This document shows, in pieces, positions 15,020-21,403 of a stretch of 21,403 nucleotides of DNA (position 1 is the stretch's first letter; each line of letters opens with the position of its first letter). Origin of the DNA: JBJXFY01 sp046155815. GTDB taxonomy: Bacteria; Verrucomicrobiota; Verrucomicrobiia; Limisphaerales; CAIMTB01. The DNA lies in contig JBJXFY010000163.1 of NCBI GenBank assembly GCA_046155815.1, positions 1 through 21,403 on the forward strand, written 5' to 3'. The notes below the pieces were generated by a model. That model saw only the letters and a program-made list of their open reading frames with translations. It was not told where the DNA came from and did no database searches. The translations under genes and the position numbers were made by a program.

Positions 15020-15072
15020 GCGCGGCGAGGCGCCGCGGACACCTTCGGCGACGAGGCGTCGCCGCCACGGGG
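15020..15072. repeat. 53-bp paired-hairpin repeat, copy 2
   Basis: It contains CGCGGCG/CGCCGCG with an AGG loop (within 15020-15038) and a perfect CGGCGACG/CGTCGCCG stem with an AGG loop (15046-15064). It is 48/53 identical to copy 1 and has the same orientation. It lies 4 bp after the stop codon of the DUF1552 gene and about 140 bp before the start of AbgT copy 2. Confidence 0.8.
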
Positions 15073-15076
15073 CCGC

Positions 15077-16396
15077 CTACGCCAGCGCGAGCGGCCCGGC
15101 CTCGCAAAGCTGCCCGTTGCCGAAGGTCTTGATCCCGTGCCCGAAGGCGTGCGCGACTGAGAGCCAGAGGCGGTTGTGCGGGGTGTGCTCCAGCTTCACG
15201 GAGCGCCCCATCTGGAAGCCCAGCCCGCCGCCCACCAGCATGAAGGGGATGTCGTTGTGCGTGTGGCTGTTCCCCTTCCCCAGCTCGTTCGTCCACAGGA
15301 TCGTGGTGTGGTCGAGCATCGAGCCCTCGCCGCCCGGCTCGGGCGTGCGCTCGAGGCGCTGCACCAGCGTCACGAGCTGCTCGCAGAGCCAGACGTTGAT
15401 CTTGGCCAGCTTCTCCTGCGCCACGGCGTCGTTGTCCGGCTCGTGCGACAGGCCGTGGTGGCCGTCGTCGATGCCCAGCCACTTGAAGCGCGACTGGCCG
15501 ACGGAGTTCGTGAACTGCACCGTGGCCACCCGCGCCATGTCGTTGGCGAAGGCATTCACCAGCAGGTCAAACTGCATCCGCGTGAGGCGCGGGATGCTGT
15601 CGTTGTCGTTCGACACGCCAGGCTCCAGCTCGACGGGCGGGGCGGTGAGCGGCTGATCCTGCGGCTGTGCCAGTTCCCGCTCCATCTCGCGGACGAACGT
15701 CAGGTGCTTGTCCAGCAGCGCGCGATCCTCGGTGTTCACGGCGCGCGTGAGGCGGCTGAAGTCCTCGCCCAGGCCGTCCAACACGCTCACGAGGCTCTCG
15801 CGGTCCTTCAGGCTGCCGTAGATCTTCTCGAAGAACTGGTACGGGTCGTCCACCGGCGCGACGGGCTGGTTCGGGCCGGCGTAGGTCCAGCGGGTCCAGG
15901 GATCGGCGCGGTTCGGCACGGCGATGCCGAGCTCGAGCGAGCCGAAGCGCGTGCGCGTCTCGGGCCGGGCCTGGAGGAAGTTCTTCAGCTCCTGGTCAAT
16001 CGAGATGCCCTGGCACCAGCCGGCCGGCGTGTCGGAGCCGCCCTGGATGTTTCCGGGGAACAGCTCCTTGCCGGTGAGCAGGCAGCTCATGCCGCGCATG
16101 TGGCCGTCACCGTCGCCGCGCACGCGGTTGCAGAGGCCCTTGATGGTGAGCAGCCGGTCCTTGTACGGCTCCATCGGCGCGAGGATGCGCTTGAGCTGGA
16201 AGTCCGCGCCCGCCTCGTCGGGCCAGAACTGCGGCGGCAGCGTGCCGTTCGGGCTCAGGAAGAAGATGATGCGCTGCCGGGGCGCGGCGGCGGTGCCGGC
16301 GGCGCGCAGCGAGGGCAGGCCCGCGACGAAGGGCAGCGCCGCGGCGGAGACACCGAGCTGGCGGAGGAAGCGGCGGCGGGAGGTGGGATTCTTCAT
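15077..16396 (-). CDS. DUF1552 domain-containing protein, Tat-exported
   Basis: A 439-residue protein with a twin-arginine signal: SRRRFLRQLG at residues 6-15, a hydrophobic stretch to about residue 31, and cleavage probably after SLRA. The mature part shows the DUF1552 hallmarks: RIIFFLSPNGTLPPQFWPD, a LAPMEPYKDRLLTIKGL segment, DGDGHMRGMSCLLTG, SIDQEL, and towards the end WTNELGKGNSHTHNDIPFMLVGG. The family is related in pattern to the alkaline-phosphatase-like DUF1501 proteins, but its activity has not been established to my knowledge. In Planctomycetes and Verrucomicrobia it is normally encoded next to a DUF1587/1592/1588/1585 protein, as here. Its ATG overlaps the upstream stop codon (ATGA), so translation is probably coupled. 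A paired-hairpin repeat follows the stop. Confidence 0.93.
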   Translation of the reverse strand: MKNPTSRRRFLRQLGVSAAALPFVAGLPSLRAAGTAAAPRQRIIFFLSPNGTLPPQFWPDEAGADFQLKRILAPMEPYKDRLLTIKGLCNRVRGDGDGHMRGMSCLLTGKELFPGNIQGGSDTPAGWCQGISIDQELKNFLQARPETRTRFGSLELGIAVPNRADPWTRWTYAGPNQPVAPVDDPYQFFEKIYGSLKDRESLVSVLDGLGEDFSRLTRAVNTEDRALLDKHLTFVREMERELAQPQDQPLTAPPVELEPGVSNDNDSIPRLTRMQFDLLVNAFANDMARVATVQFTNSVGQSRFKWLGIDDGHHGLSHEPDNDAVAQEKLAKINVWLCEQLVTLVQRLERTPEPGGEGSMLDHTTILWTNELGKGNSHTHNDIPFMLVGGGLGFQMGRSVKLEHTPHNRLWLSVAHAFGHGIKTFGNGQLCEAGPLALA

Positions 16397-18711
16397 GGGA
16401 TCGAGGCGTGCTGGGATTCGCGTCCGTGAACGGCGGCGACCGTGCTGATTTCGACCAGCAAATCGCGGATGTGGCAACCGGTTTCGGCGAAGCGGGCGTC
16501 GAGCTTCACGAGCGCGTCCGCGCCGTAGGCGGCGGGCGCCTGCTTCACGGCGTGCTGGAAGAGCTGCCGCACGAAGCCCCGGCGCGCGCTGTCATCCGCC
16601 GCCGCGTGCTGCGCGAGGTCGCGCGGGCCGCGCAGGCGGATCGTCTCGCCCTCGGGCGTGACGTAGTCGGACGCGGCGTCCACGGGCTTGTTGTTGTCCG
16701 TGGTGCGCCAGCGGCCCACGGCGTCGAAATGCTCGAGGCTGAAGCCGAGCGGGTTGATCGTGGTGTGGCAGGACATGCAGGCCGGCTTGCCGGTCAGCTC
16801 GGCGACCTTCTCGCGCATCGTCAGCGTGGGATCGAAGCGGTCGTCCTCGAACGCGATGGCCTGCGGGGGCGGCTTGAGGAAGCGGCCGAGCACGTTGCGC
16901 GTGAGGAACACGCCGCGGTGGATCGGCGACGTGGCCTTGGGATAGGAGAAGGCGGCCAGCAGGAACGGATGCGTGAAGATGCCGGCGCGCTCGGCCGGAT
17001 CGAACTTTACCGGCGCGAAGCCCCCGTCCGCCGGCGCCGGCACGCCGTAGTACTCGGCCAGCCGGGGATTCAGGAAGATTTCCTCGGAAAGCAGCAGCTT
17101 CCGGTAGTCGGAGGACTCGCCCCACACGACGTGCTCGACGAATGCCCCGAGCGACTCCCGCAGGTCCGCCACGATCGCGGCGTTGAAGCCGGGGTACACC
17201 TTCGCGTCCTTCGTCAGGTCGGCCGCCTCGTGGACCATCAGCCAGTGGTCGAAGAACTCGCGCAGCTTCGCCCTCGCGCGCGCGTCGTCCATCATCCGCT
17301 GCGACTGCGCGCGGACCTGCTCCGGCGTGCGCAGGAGGCCGGCCGCCGCCGCCCCGCGCAGCGCGTCGTCCGGCAGCGAATCCCACAGCGCCAGGGCCAG
17401 CCGCGCGGCGACCGCGTGGTCGTCCGGCGAGCCGCCGAGGTCCGGGAACAGGAAGCGGGGCGACTTGAGGACGAGCATGACGGCGCGCTTGGCCGCGACT
17501 TCCGGGGCCACGCCCGCGGCAAACGGCCGCTCGACGTAGAGCTCGCGCAGCTCCGGCGTCAGCGGGCCACGGAAAGCGCGCTCCACCAGCGTGGCGGAGA
17601 AGGCCTTCAGCTTCTCCACGCGGTCGGCATCACCCTCGCCGCTGCCGCTCAGTCTGCCCAGCCGGTCCACGACCTGCGCGGCAACGTCGAGCGCGGCCCT
17701 GGTGGTGGCGGCGTCCCATTCCTTTGACACCGCCGCGCCGCGCTCGTAGCCGACGCTGCGGTCGTCCGGCGGGAACGGCGTCCCGGCCACGACCAGGCCC
17801 GGTACCATCACGGGCGAGAGGTGCTCCCCGTCGAGCACGGACCACACGCCGTGCGGCGGCTTCGACTCGAGGCGGACGGCGGCGGTCTTGTCCTTGAACT
17901 TGAAGTAGTCCAGCCGCAGCGGATAGCTGCGCCCGCCGAGCAGGAAGACCTTGGCCGTCTCCTCGCGTGCCTCGCCGGAGCTGACCCACAGGTCAATCAG
18001 CGCCGGGGCGCGCCGGGCGTCGCTGTCGTCGCGACGGTTGCTGTCGCCAGCGCGCAGGTCGGTGTTCACGTACAGGCGCGCGCCGTTGGGCGTCCTCAGC
18101 CTGAACTCATGCACGCCGGTCTCCGCCGCGACCAGCGAGCCTTCCCAAGCTATCGAGAACTGATCCTCCGTGATGCACTCGTGCGGGCTGTTCGTGCCGA
18201 AGTCGAAATCCAGCCGCCCGTCCACCTGCTCGAGGATGAGCCGGTGCTTCTTGTTCATCCCCTGCGACTGGTGGTAGGTCGCCTGCAGGCCGCCTGGCGG
18301 CGTGGCCTTGGCCGGCGGCCGGAAGCTGGCGAAGAGGTCCGCGACCGACTCGCGGTATTGGCGCACCGTCAGCCGCGCGAGATCAATCTTGGGCGGGTTC
18401 GCCCTCGCCCGCGCCGCCGGCGAGTAGAACTCCTGGAAGATGTATTCCGCGACAAGCTTCGAGCCTTCCGCATCAAGCAGCTCCGGCTCGTCCTCGGGCA
18501 TTGTGCGGTCAATGTACCGCGCCAGCGATTCGAGGGACCGCTCGCCGTACAGCACCTCGTCGTGCTTGCCGGCGACGCCCTCGCCCCGCGCGCCGTGGCA
18601 GTCGAGGCACAGCTGCGTGTAGATCGCCTCGCCCGTGCGTGCCGCCGCACCGGCCGGGACCGCGGCCAGCAGGCAGGCCAGCAGGGCGGGCAGGAGACGG
18701 GCCGGTTTCAT
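16393..18711 (-). CDS. DUF1592/DUF1588/DUF1585 protein with N-terminal cytochrome c and PA14-like region
   Basis: A 772-residue exported protein. MKPARLLPALLACLLAAVPAG with AAA before RTG is a Sec signal peptide, which favours the start at 18711 over the in-frame ATG at 18732. The mature protein begins with a cytochrome c module with the haem motif CLDCH (residues 35-39). A short DUF1587-like piece follows (RLTVRQYRESVADLF), then a beta-rich region at about 140-290 that resembles PA14 (TGVHEFRLRTPNGARLYVNT). The rest is the DUF1595/1592/1588/1585 series, with a second CXXCH motif, CMSCH, at 645-649 inside the typical NPLGFSLEHFDAVGRWR segment. Such proteins are abundant in Planctomycetes and Verrucomicrobia and are thought to be periplasmic haem proteins of uncertain substrate, possibly tied to polysaccharide use. 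It is first in a coupled pair with the DUF1552 gene. Confidence 0.93.
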   Translation of the reverse strand: MKPARLLPALLACLLAAVPAGAAARTGEAIYTQLCLDCHGARGEGVAGKHDEVLYGERSLESLARYIDRTMPEDEPELLDAEGSKLVAEYIFQEFYSPAARARANPPKIDLARLTVRQYRESVADLFASFRPPAKATPPGGLQATYHQSQGMNKKHRLILEQVDGRLDFDFGTNSPHECITEDQFSIAWEGSLVAAETGVHEFRLRTPNGARLYVNTDLRAGDSNRRDDSDARRAPALIDLWVSSGEAREETAKVFLLGGRSYPLRLDYFKFKDKTAAVRLESKPPHGVWSVLDGEHLSPVMVPGLVVAGTPFPPDDRSVGYERGAAVSKEWDAATTRAALDVAAQVVDRLGRLSGSGEGDADRVEKLKAFSATLVERAFRGPLTPELRELYVERPFAAGVAPEVAAKRAVMLVLKSPRFLFPDLGGSPDDHAVAARLALALWDSLPDDALRGAAAAGLLRTPEQVRAQSQRMMDDARARAKLREFFDHWLMVHEAADLTKDAKVYPGFNAAIVADLRESLGAFVEHVVWGESSDYRKLLLSEEIFLNPRLAEYYGVPAPADGGFAPVKFDPAERAGIFTHPFLLAAFSYPKATSPIHRGVFLTRNVLGRFLKPPPQAIAFEDDRFDPTLTMREKVAELTGKPACMSCHTTINPLGFSLEHFDAVGRWRTTDNNKPVDAASDYVTPEGETIRLRGPRDLAQHAAADDSARRGFVRQLFQHAVKQAPAAYGADALVKLDARFAETGCHIRDLLVEISTVAAVHGRESQHASIP

Positions 18712-18845
18712 GGCTGATTCGCGGCGCAGCATGGCACAGATCCGGGCCGCCGCACAACTCCCCTTGACGGCCGCAGCGGCCCCGTCATTCGGGAAAACTG
18801 CCGCCGCCGTTGTCGCCCGCCGCCGGCCCGGCGATGCTCGCGCCG
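18712..18845. promoter_or_regulatory. Divergent intergenic region between the DUF1592-type gene and the aldehyde dehydrogenase gene
   Basis: Promoters for both genes should lie here. On the minus strand TTGTGC and CATGCT are 18 bp apart and about 20 bp before the DUF1592-type start. On the plus strand TTGACG (18765-18770) is a good -35 box but has only a poor -10 partner. GGCCGC-A-GCGGCC (18769-18781) is a perfect 6-bp inverted repeat overlapping that -35 box and could be an operator. All of these are unconfirmed. Confidence 0.3.
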
Positions 18846-20321
18846 ATGACCGTGCCCACCGGCCCTTTCGTGGACGGCGCGTACCGCGACGCCGCCCGCC
18901 GCCTCTTCCTTGTCAATCCCGCCACCGAACAGCCCTTCGCCGAGATCGCCGCCGCGGATGTTCCAGATGTTCGGGTCGCCATCGAGTCCGCCCAGCGCGC
19001 GTGGGAAGTGGCTCAGGCGCCCCCGCCTGAGTCGGTCCGGCGGGCGCCCTCGCCCGCCGTCGGCTGGCGCGACCTCGCACCCGGCCAGCGCACTGAAATC
19101 CTCTTCAACGTCGCCCGCGTGCTGCGCGAGCACACTGAGGAGATCGCGCAGCTCGAATGCGCGAACATCGGCAAGCCCATCGCCGACGCCCGCGACGAGG
19201 CCGGGCTGGGGGCGCGCGTGTTCGAGTACTACGCCGGGGCCGTGACCAAGTTCGGCGGGCAGACGCTGCCCGTGAGCCGCGGCGGGTTCGACTTCACCCT
19301 GCGCCAGCCGATGGGCGTCGTGCTGGCCATCGTCCCGTGGAACTTCCCGTTCCCCATCGCCTGCTGGAAGGCCGCGCCCGCCCTCGCCGCCGGCAACTGC
19401 GTCGTGCTCAAGCCCGCCTCCCTCTCGCCGCTCACCGCCCTCAAGCTCGGCGAGCTGGCCCACGCCGCCGGCCTGCCGCCCGGCGTGCTCCAGGTGCTGC
19501 CCGGCAGCGGCGCGGCCGTGGGCGACGCCCTCGTCACCCACCCCCTCGTGCGCAAGGTCTCCTTCACCGGCTCCACCGAGGTCGGCCGGCGCATCATGGA
19601 ACTCGCGGCGAAGAACCTCACCCGCGTCTCGCTCGAGCTCGGCGGCAAGTCCCCCAACATCGTCTTCGCCGACGCGGACTGGGAGCGCGCCGCGGACACC
19701 TCGCCCATGAGCGTCTTCGCCAACACCGGCCAGGACTGCTGCGCCCGCAGCCGCGTCTATGTCGAGCGCCCGATCTACGACGCCTTTGTCGGGCGCTTCC
19801 TCGCCGCAACGCGGAGGCTCGTCGTTGGCGACCCGGCGGACGCGGCCACGCAGATCGGCCCGCTGGTCAGCGCCGCCCAGCGCGAGTCCGTCGAGGACTT
19901 CCTCGCGGACGCCCGGGAACGCGGCAGCCGCGTGGCCTGCGGCGGCGGCCGGCCCGCACGGCCGGGCTTCTTCCTCGAACCCACCGTGCTGCTCGACGTC
20001 GGCCCGGACGACCGCTGCTGGCGCGAGGAGATCTTCGGGCCGGTGGCGGCCATCCGGCCGTTCGACGACGAGGCGGCGATGCTGCGCGACGTGAACGCCT
20101 CGCCCTACGGCCTGAGCGGCTCGATCTGGACGCGCGACCTCGGCCGCGCGCTGCGCGTGAGCCGGGCGGTGGACAGCGGGGTGCTCAGCGTGAACAGCCA
20201 CAGCAGCGTCCACGTCGAGGCGCCCTTCGGCGGGTTCAAGCAGAGCGGCCTCGGCCGCGACCTCGGGATGGCCGCGCTCGAGGGCTACACGGAGCTGAAG
20301 AACGTGTACGTGGCGGCGTGA
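18846..20321 (+). CDS. NAD(P)-dependent aldehyde dehydrogenase (betaine-aldehyde dehydrogenase-like)
   Basis: The enzyme oxidises an aldehyde to its acid in the cytoplasm. In this 491-residue form, VPWNFPFP carries the oxyanion Asn166, VVLKPA the cofactor-binding Lys189, FTGSTEVGR the cofactor loop, LELGGKSP the general base Glu264 and NTGQDC the nucleophile Cys298; EEIFGPV and PFGGFKQSGLGRDLG complete the signature. Similarity is closest to the BetB/AldA-type branch, but the substrate cannot be read from sequence. I use the ATG at 18846 (MTVPTGPFVDG) because it fits family starts; ATGs at 18834 and 18810 are alternatives. About 16 residues (56-71, including PPPESVRRAPSPAV) interrupt the usual run from the first helix into WRDLAPGQR and are encoded by two perfect hairpins, see 19012-19058. 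It is transcribed divergently from the DUF1592-type gene and converges with the right-edge gene. Confidence 0.93.
   Translation: MTVPTGPFVDGAYRDAARRLFLVNPATEQPFAEIAAADVPDVRVAIESAQRAWEVAQAPPPESVRRAPSPAVGWRDLAPGQRTEILFNVARVLREHTEEIAQLECANIGKPIADARDEAGLGARVFEYYAGAVTKFGGQTLPVSRGGFDFTLRQPMGVVLAIVPWNFPFPIACWKAAPALAAGNCVVLKPASLSPLTALKLGELAHAAGLPPGVLQVLPGSGAAVGDALVTHPLVRKVSFTGSTEVGRRIMELAAKNLTRVSLELGGKSPNIVFADADWERAADTSPMSVFANTGQDCCARSRVYVERPIYDAFVGRFLAATRRLVVGDPADAATQIGPLVSAAQRESVEDFLADARERGSRVACGGGRPARPGFFLEPTVLLDVGPDDRCWREEIFGPVAAIRPFDDEAAMLRDVNASPYGLSGSIWTRDLGRALRVSRAVDSGVLSVNSHSSVHVEAPFGGFKQSGLGRDLGMAALEGYTELKNVYVAA
19012..19058. repeat. Paired-hairpin element inserted in frame in the aldehyde dehydrogenase gene
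   Basis: CTCAGGCG-CCCC-CGCCTGAG (19012-19031) and GGCGGGCG-CCCT-CGCCCGCC (19039-19058) are two perfect 8-bp stems with 4-nt loops, separated by 7 nt. Together they encode residues 56-71, which aldehyde dehydrogenases normally lack. The layout mirrors the paired-hairpin repeats at 12019 and 15020, although the stem sequences differ. Confidence 0.7.
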
Positions 20322-20344
20322 GGCGCCGGCCAGACGCCACTTAC

Positions 20345-20392
20345 CATGCTTCTCGGTCCGGCGGCGCGACCGAGGAACCCTCGGAAAGCATG
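20345..20392. repeat. Inverted repeat between convergent genes
   Basis: CATGCTT (20345-20351) pairs with AAGCATG (20386-20392), and inside it TCGGT (20353-20357) pairs with ACCGA (20369-20373). The structure fills most of the 71 bp between the aldehyde dehydrogenase stop and the stop of the opposite gene. There is no T-run, but a bidirectional stop for transcription is plausible from its place. Confidence 0.45.
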
Positions 20393-21403
20393 CTAACGAG
20401 TTCCAGCCATGACTTGCTCCCGCGGGAATAACTGATCCCGCACCTTCCACATCGCCTCCATGTCGAGCTTCCCGCCGGCGAAGACGATTTGCCGGCTTTT
20501 CTTGTCCTGCCGCGCCTTGAGATAGCGCGTCACGTTCATCCAGCGGATCACTTGCTGGCCGCTCAGTTCATCCGTCTGGCGGATGACGAGATACACATCT
20601 ACCGGCTGGCTGATCCAGTATTTGAGGTGGCGCTCGTCCTTTACGTCGAAGACCTCGCTACCATCGCCCTTGCGGGTGCGCAGGTAGGAATTCCCGCTCT
20701 TGAGCTGGATGTAGATGCGCTTCCCGCTGGCCTTGCCGTCGTTGTCCTTGAATTCCACTTCGCCATCGATGCCGTGGTCGAACATCGTCACCGGGCGGAA
20801 GATTTGGTTCGCCTCGCCCGCGATGGCCATCATGTGGCCGATGAGGATTTGCTCCAGCGCCTGCCTGTCGAGTTCTCGCGTGGCCGTCGCGTCCATCGCC
20901 AGAATCTTGCCGGCAACGGGATCGCTCTTCAGCCGCTGCTCGATGAAGTCGGTGAACGGGACCTTCTCGTCGCACTCCTGGCAGGTGATGAAGTCCTTCT
21001 TCGCTTCGAGCCGCCGGCGCACCGCGTCGAGATCCTTCACGGGCTTGCCGCATTCCGGGCACACGTAGCGCCGGTCGCGCGTCACCTCGCAGGCATACTT
21101 CGCGAGGTGGCGGTGGACATACTCGATGAAGATGACCTTCAACTCGTCGGGCACCTTCATGTCGAAATAGAGGCTGATCGTCGCGGCACCGTCGCCCGCC
21201 TTAGTGATCTTCAATCCCAGCGTTTGCTTCCGGGCCGATTCGAACTCCGCCGCGTTGCGCCACAATTCCCGGTGCGCGAATTCCTGGCTATACCACAGGC
21301 GCACCACCAGCGTCGTCCACACCGTCTGCCACTCGCCGCTGAAGGTGTACGAGACGAAGATGTCCGGCTCATGCGGGAGGTCCTTCTCCCGGCGGTATTG
21401 CGA
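20393..21403 (-). CDS. C-terminal part of a large protein with COR-like region, zinc ribbon and DUF4365 nuclease-like domain, partial
   Basis: The frame is open to the window edge; 336 residues are visible (numbered from the edge). Residues 1-110, with DIFVSYTFSGEWQTVWTTLV and GLKITKAGDGAATISLYFD, resemble the COR region that follows Roc GTPase domains in bacterial Roc-COR proteins. This is recalled from family texture, so treat it as moderate. A four-Cys zinc ribbon follows: CPEC at 115-118 and CQEC at 141-144. Residues about 175-300 are a DUF4365 domain: HGIDGEVEF (Asp213, Glu215, Glu217) and YIQLKSGN (Lys235) give the D-x-ExE...QxK pattern of PD-(D/E)XK nucleases, and YWISQPVDVYLVIR is typical. 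A GTG at 21322 is possible, but homology-like sequence runs upstream of it, so it is not the true start. GTPase or leucine-rich repeats would lie outside the window. Confidence 0.75.
   Translation of the reverse strand, partial: SQYRREKDLPHEPDIFVSYTFSGEWQTVWTTLVVRLWYSQEFAHRELWRNAAEFESARKQTLGLKITKAGDGAATISLYFDMKVPDELKVIFIEYVHRHLAKYACEVTRDRRYVCPECGKPVKDLDAVRRRLEAKKDFITCQECDEKVPFTDFIEQRLKSDPVAGKILAMDATATRELDRQALEQILIGHMMAIAGEANQIFRPVTMFDHGIDGEVEFKDNDGKASGKRIYIQLKSGNSYLRTRKGDGSEVFDVKDERHLKYWISQPVDVYLVIRQTDELSGQQVIRWMNVTRYLKARQDKKSRQIVFAGGKLDMEAMWKVRDQLFPREQVMAGTR

Noticed and set aside
12019..15072. CRISPR array
   Set aside because: The two related repeats are 3 kb apart with genes between them and no regular spacers.
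18708..20450. 580-residue minus-strand frame opposite the aldehyde dehydrogenase
   Set aside because: Antisense shadow; the plus-strand frame has every aldehyde dehydrogenase signature.
1..21403. tRNA, rRNA or transposase genes
   Set aside because: I saw no cloverleaf, rRNA core sequence or transposase motif on either strand.

Overview
The window is GC-rich and dense with genes. It most likely comes from the Planctomycetes-Verrucomicrobia-Chlamydiae group, probably a verrucomicrobium. The indicators are a coupled pair of secreted DUF1592-type and DUF1552 proteins, a small Lys/Gln-rich protein starting MGDRSP, a DUF5069 protein, a very large secreted Gly/Ser-rich beta-repeat protein with a C-terminal tail ending FFRLISP, and a fusion of a zinc-ribbon/COR-like region with DUF4365. 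Few start codons have a convincing Shine-Dalgarno sequence. Assignments rest on motif recognition by eye; no database search was possible.

Layout. Positions 1-2470 (+ strand) hold the end of an FAD-dependent oxidoreductase, a DUF5069 protein, a pyridoxamine-phosphate-oxidase-family protein and two DoxX-like membrane proteins in tandem. Positions 2450-3610 are a decayed-looking stretch with a weak hypothetical ORF, the 41-residue MGDRSP protein and a remnant of a pyruvate phosphate dikinase (PPDK) gene. Positions 3616-6525 (+) encode the ~969-residue beta-repeat protein. Positions 6716-18711 (- strand, read from high to low coordinates) run: DUF1592-type cytochrome-like protein, DUF1552 protein, AbgT transporter 2, M20 peptidase, AbgT transporter 1, AlkA DNA glycosylase, PPDK. 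Positions 18846-20321 (+) encode an aldehyde dehydrogenase. The right edge (-) holds the C-terminal part of a large COR-like/DUF4365 protein.

How the genes may work together. The DUF1592 and DUF1552 genes overlap by ATGA and both encode exported proteins, so they probably act together outside the cytoplasm. The AbgT-M20-AbgT trio looks like uptake (or exchange) of small amidated or peptide-like molecules coupled to their hydrolysis. PPDK stands alone as a central carbon enzyme and has its own terminator.

Most notable structure: (1) the 3' end of the PPDK gene occurs twice in the same orientation on both sides of the beta-repeat gene, one copy being a diverged, deleted remnant; (2) two copies of a 53-bp paired-hairpin repeat sit 4-5 bp after stop codons; (3) similar paired hairpins lie in frame inside the aldehyde dehydrogenase gene and form the 3' end of alkA; (4) the right-edge protein joins a zinc ribbon and COR-like region to a nuclease-like DUF4365 domain and is the best candidate here for a poorly described, possibly defence-related, system.
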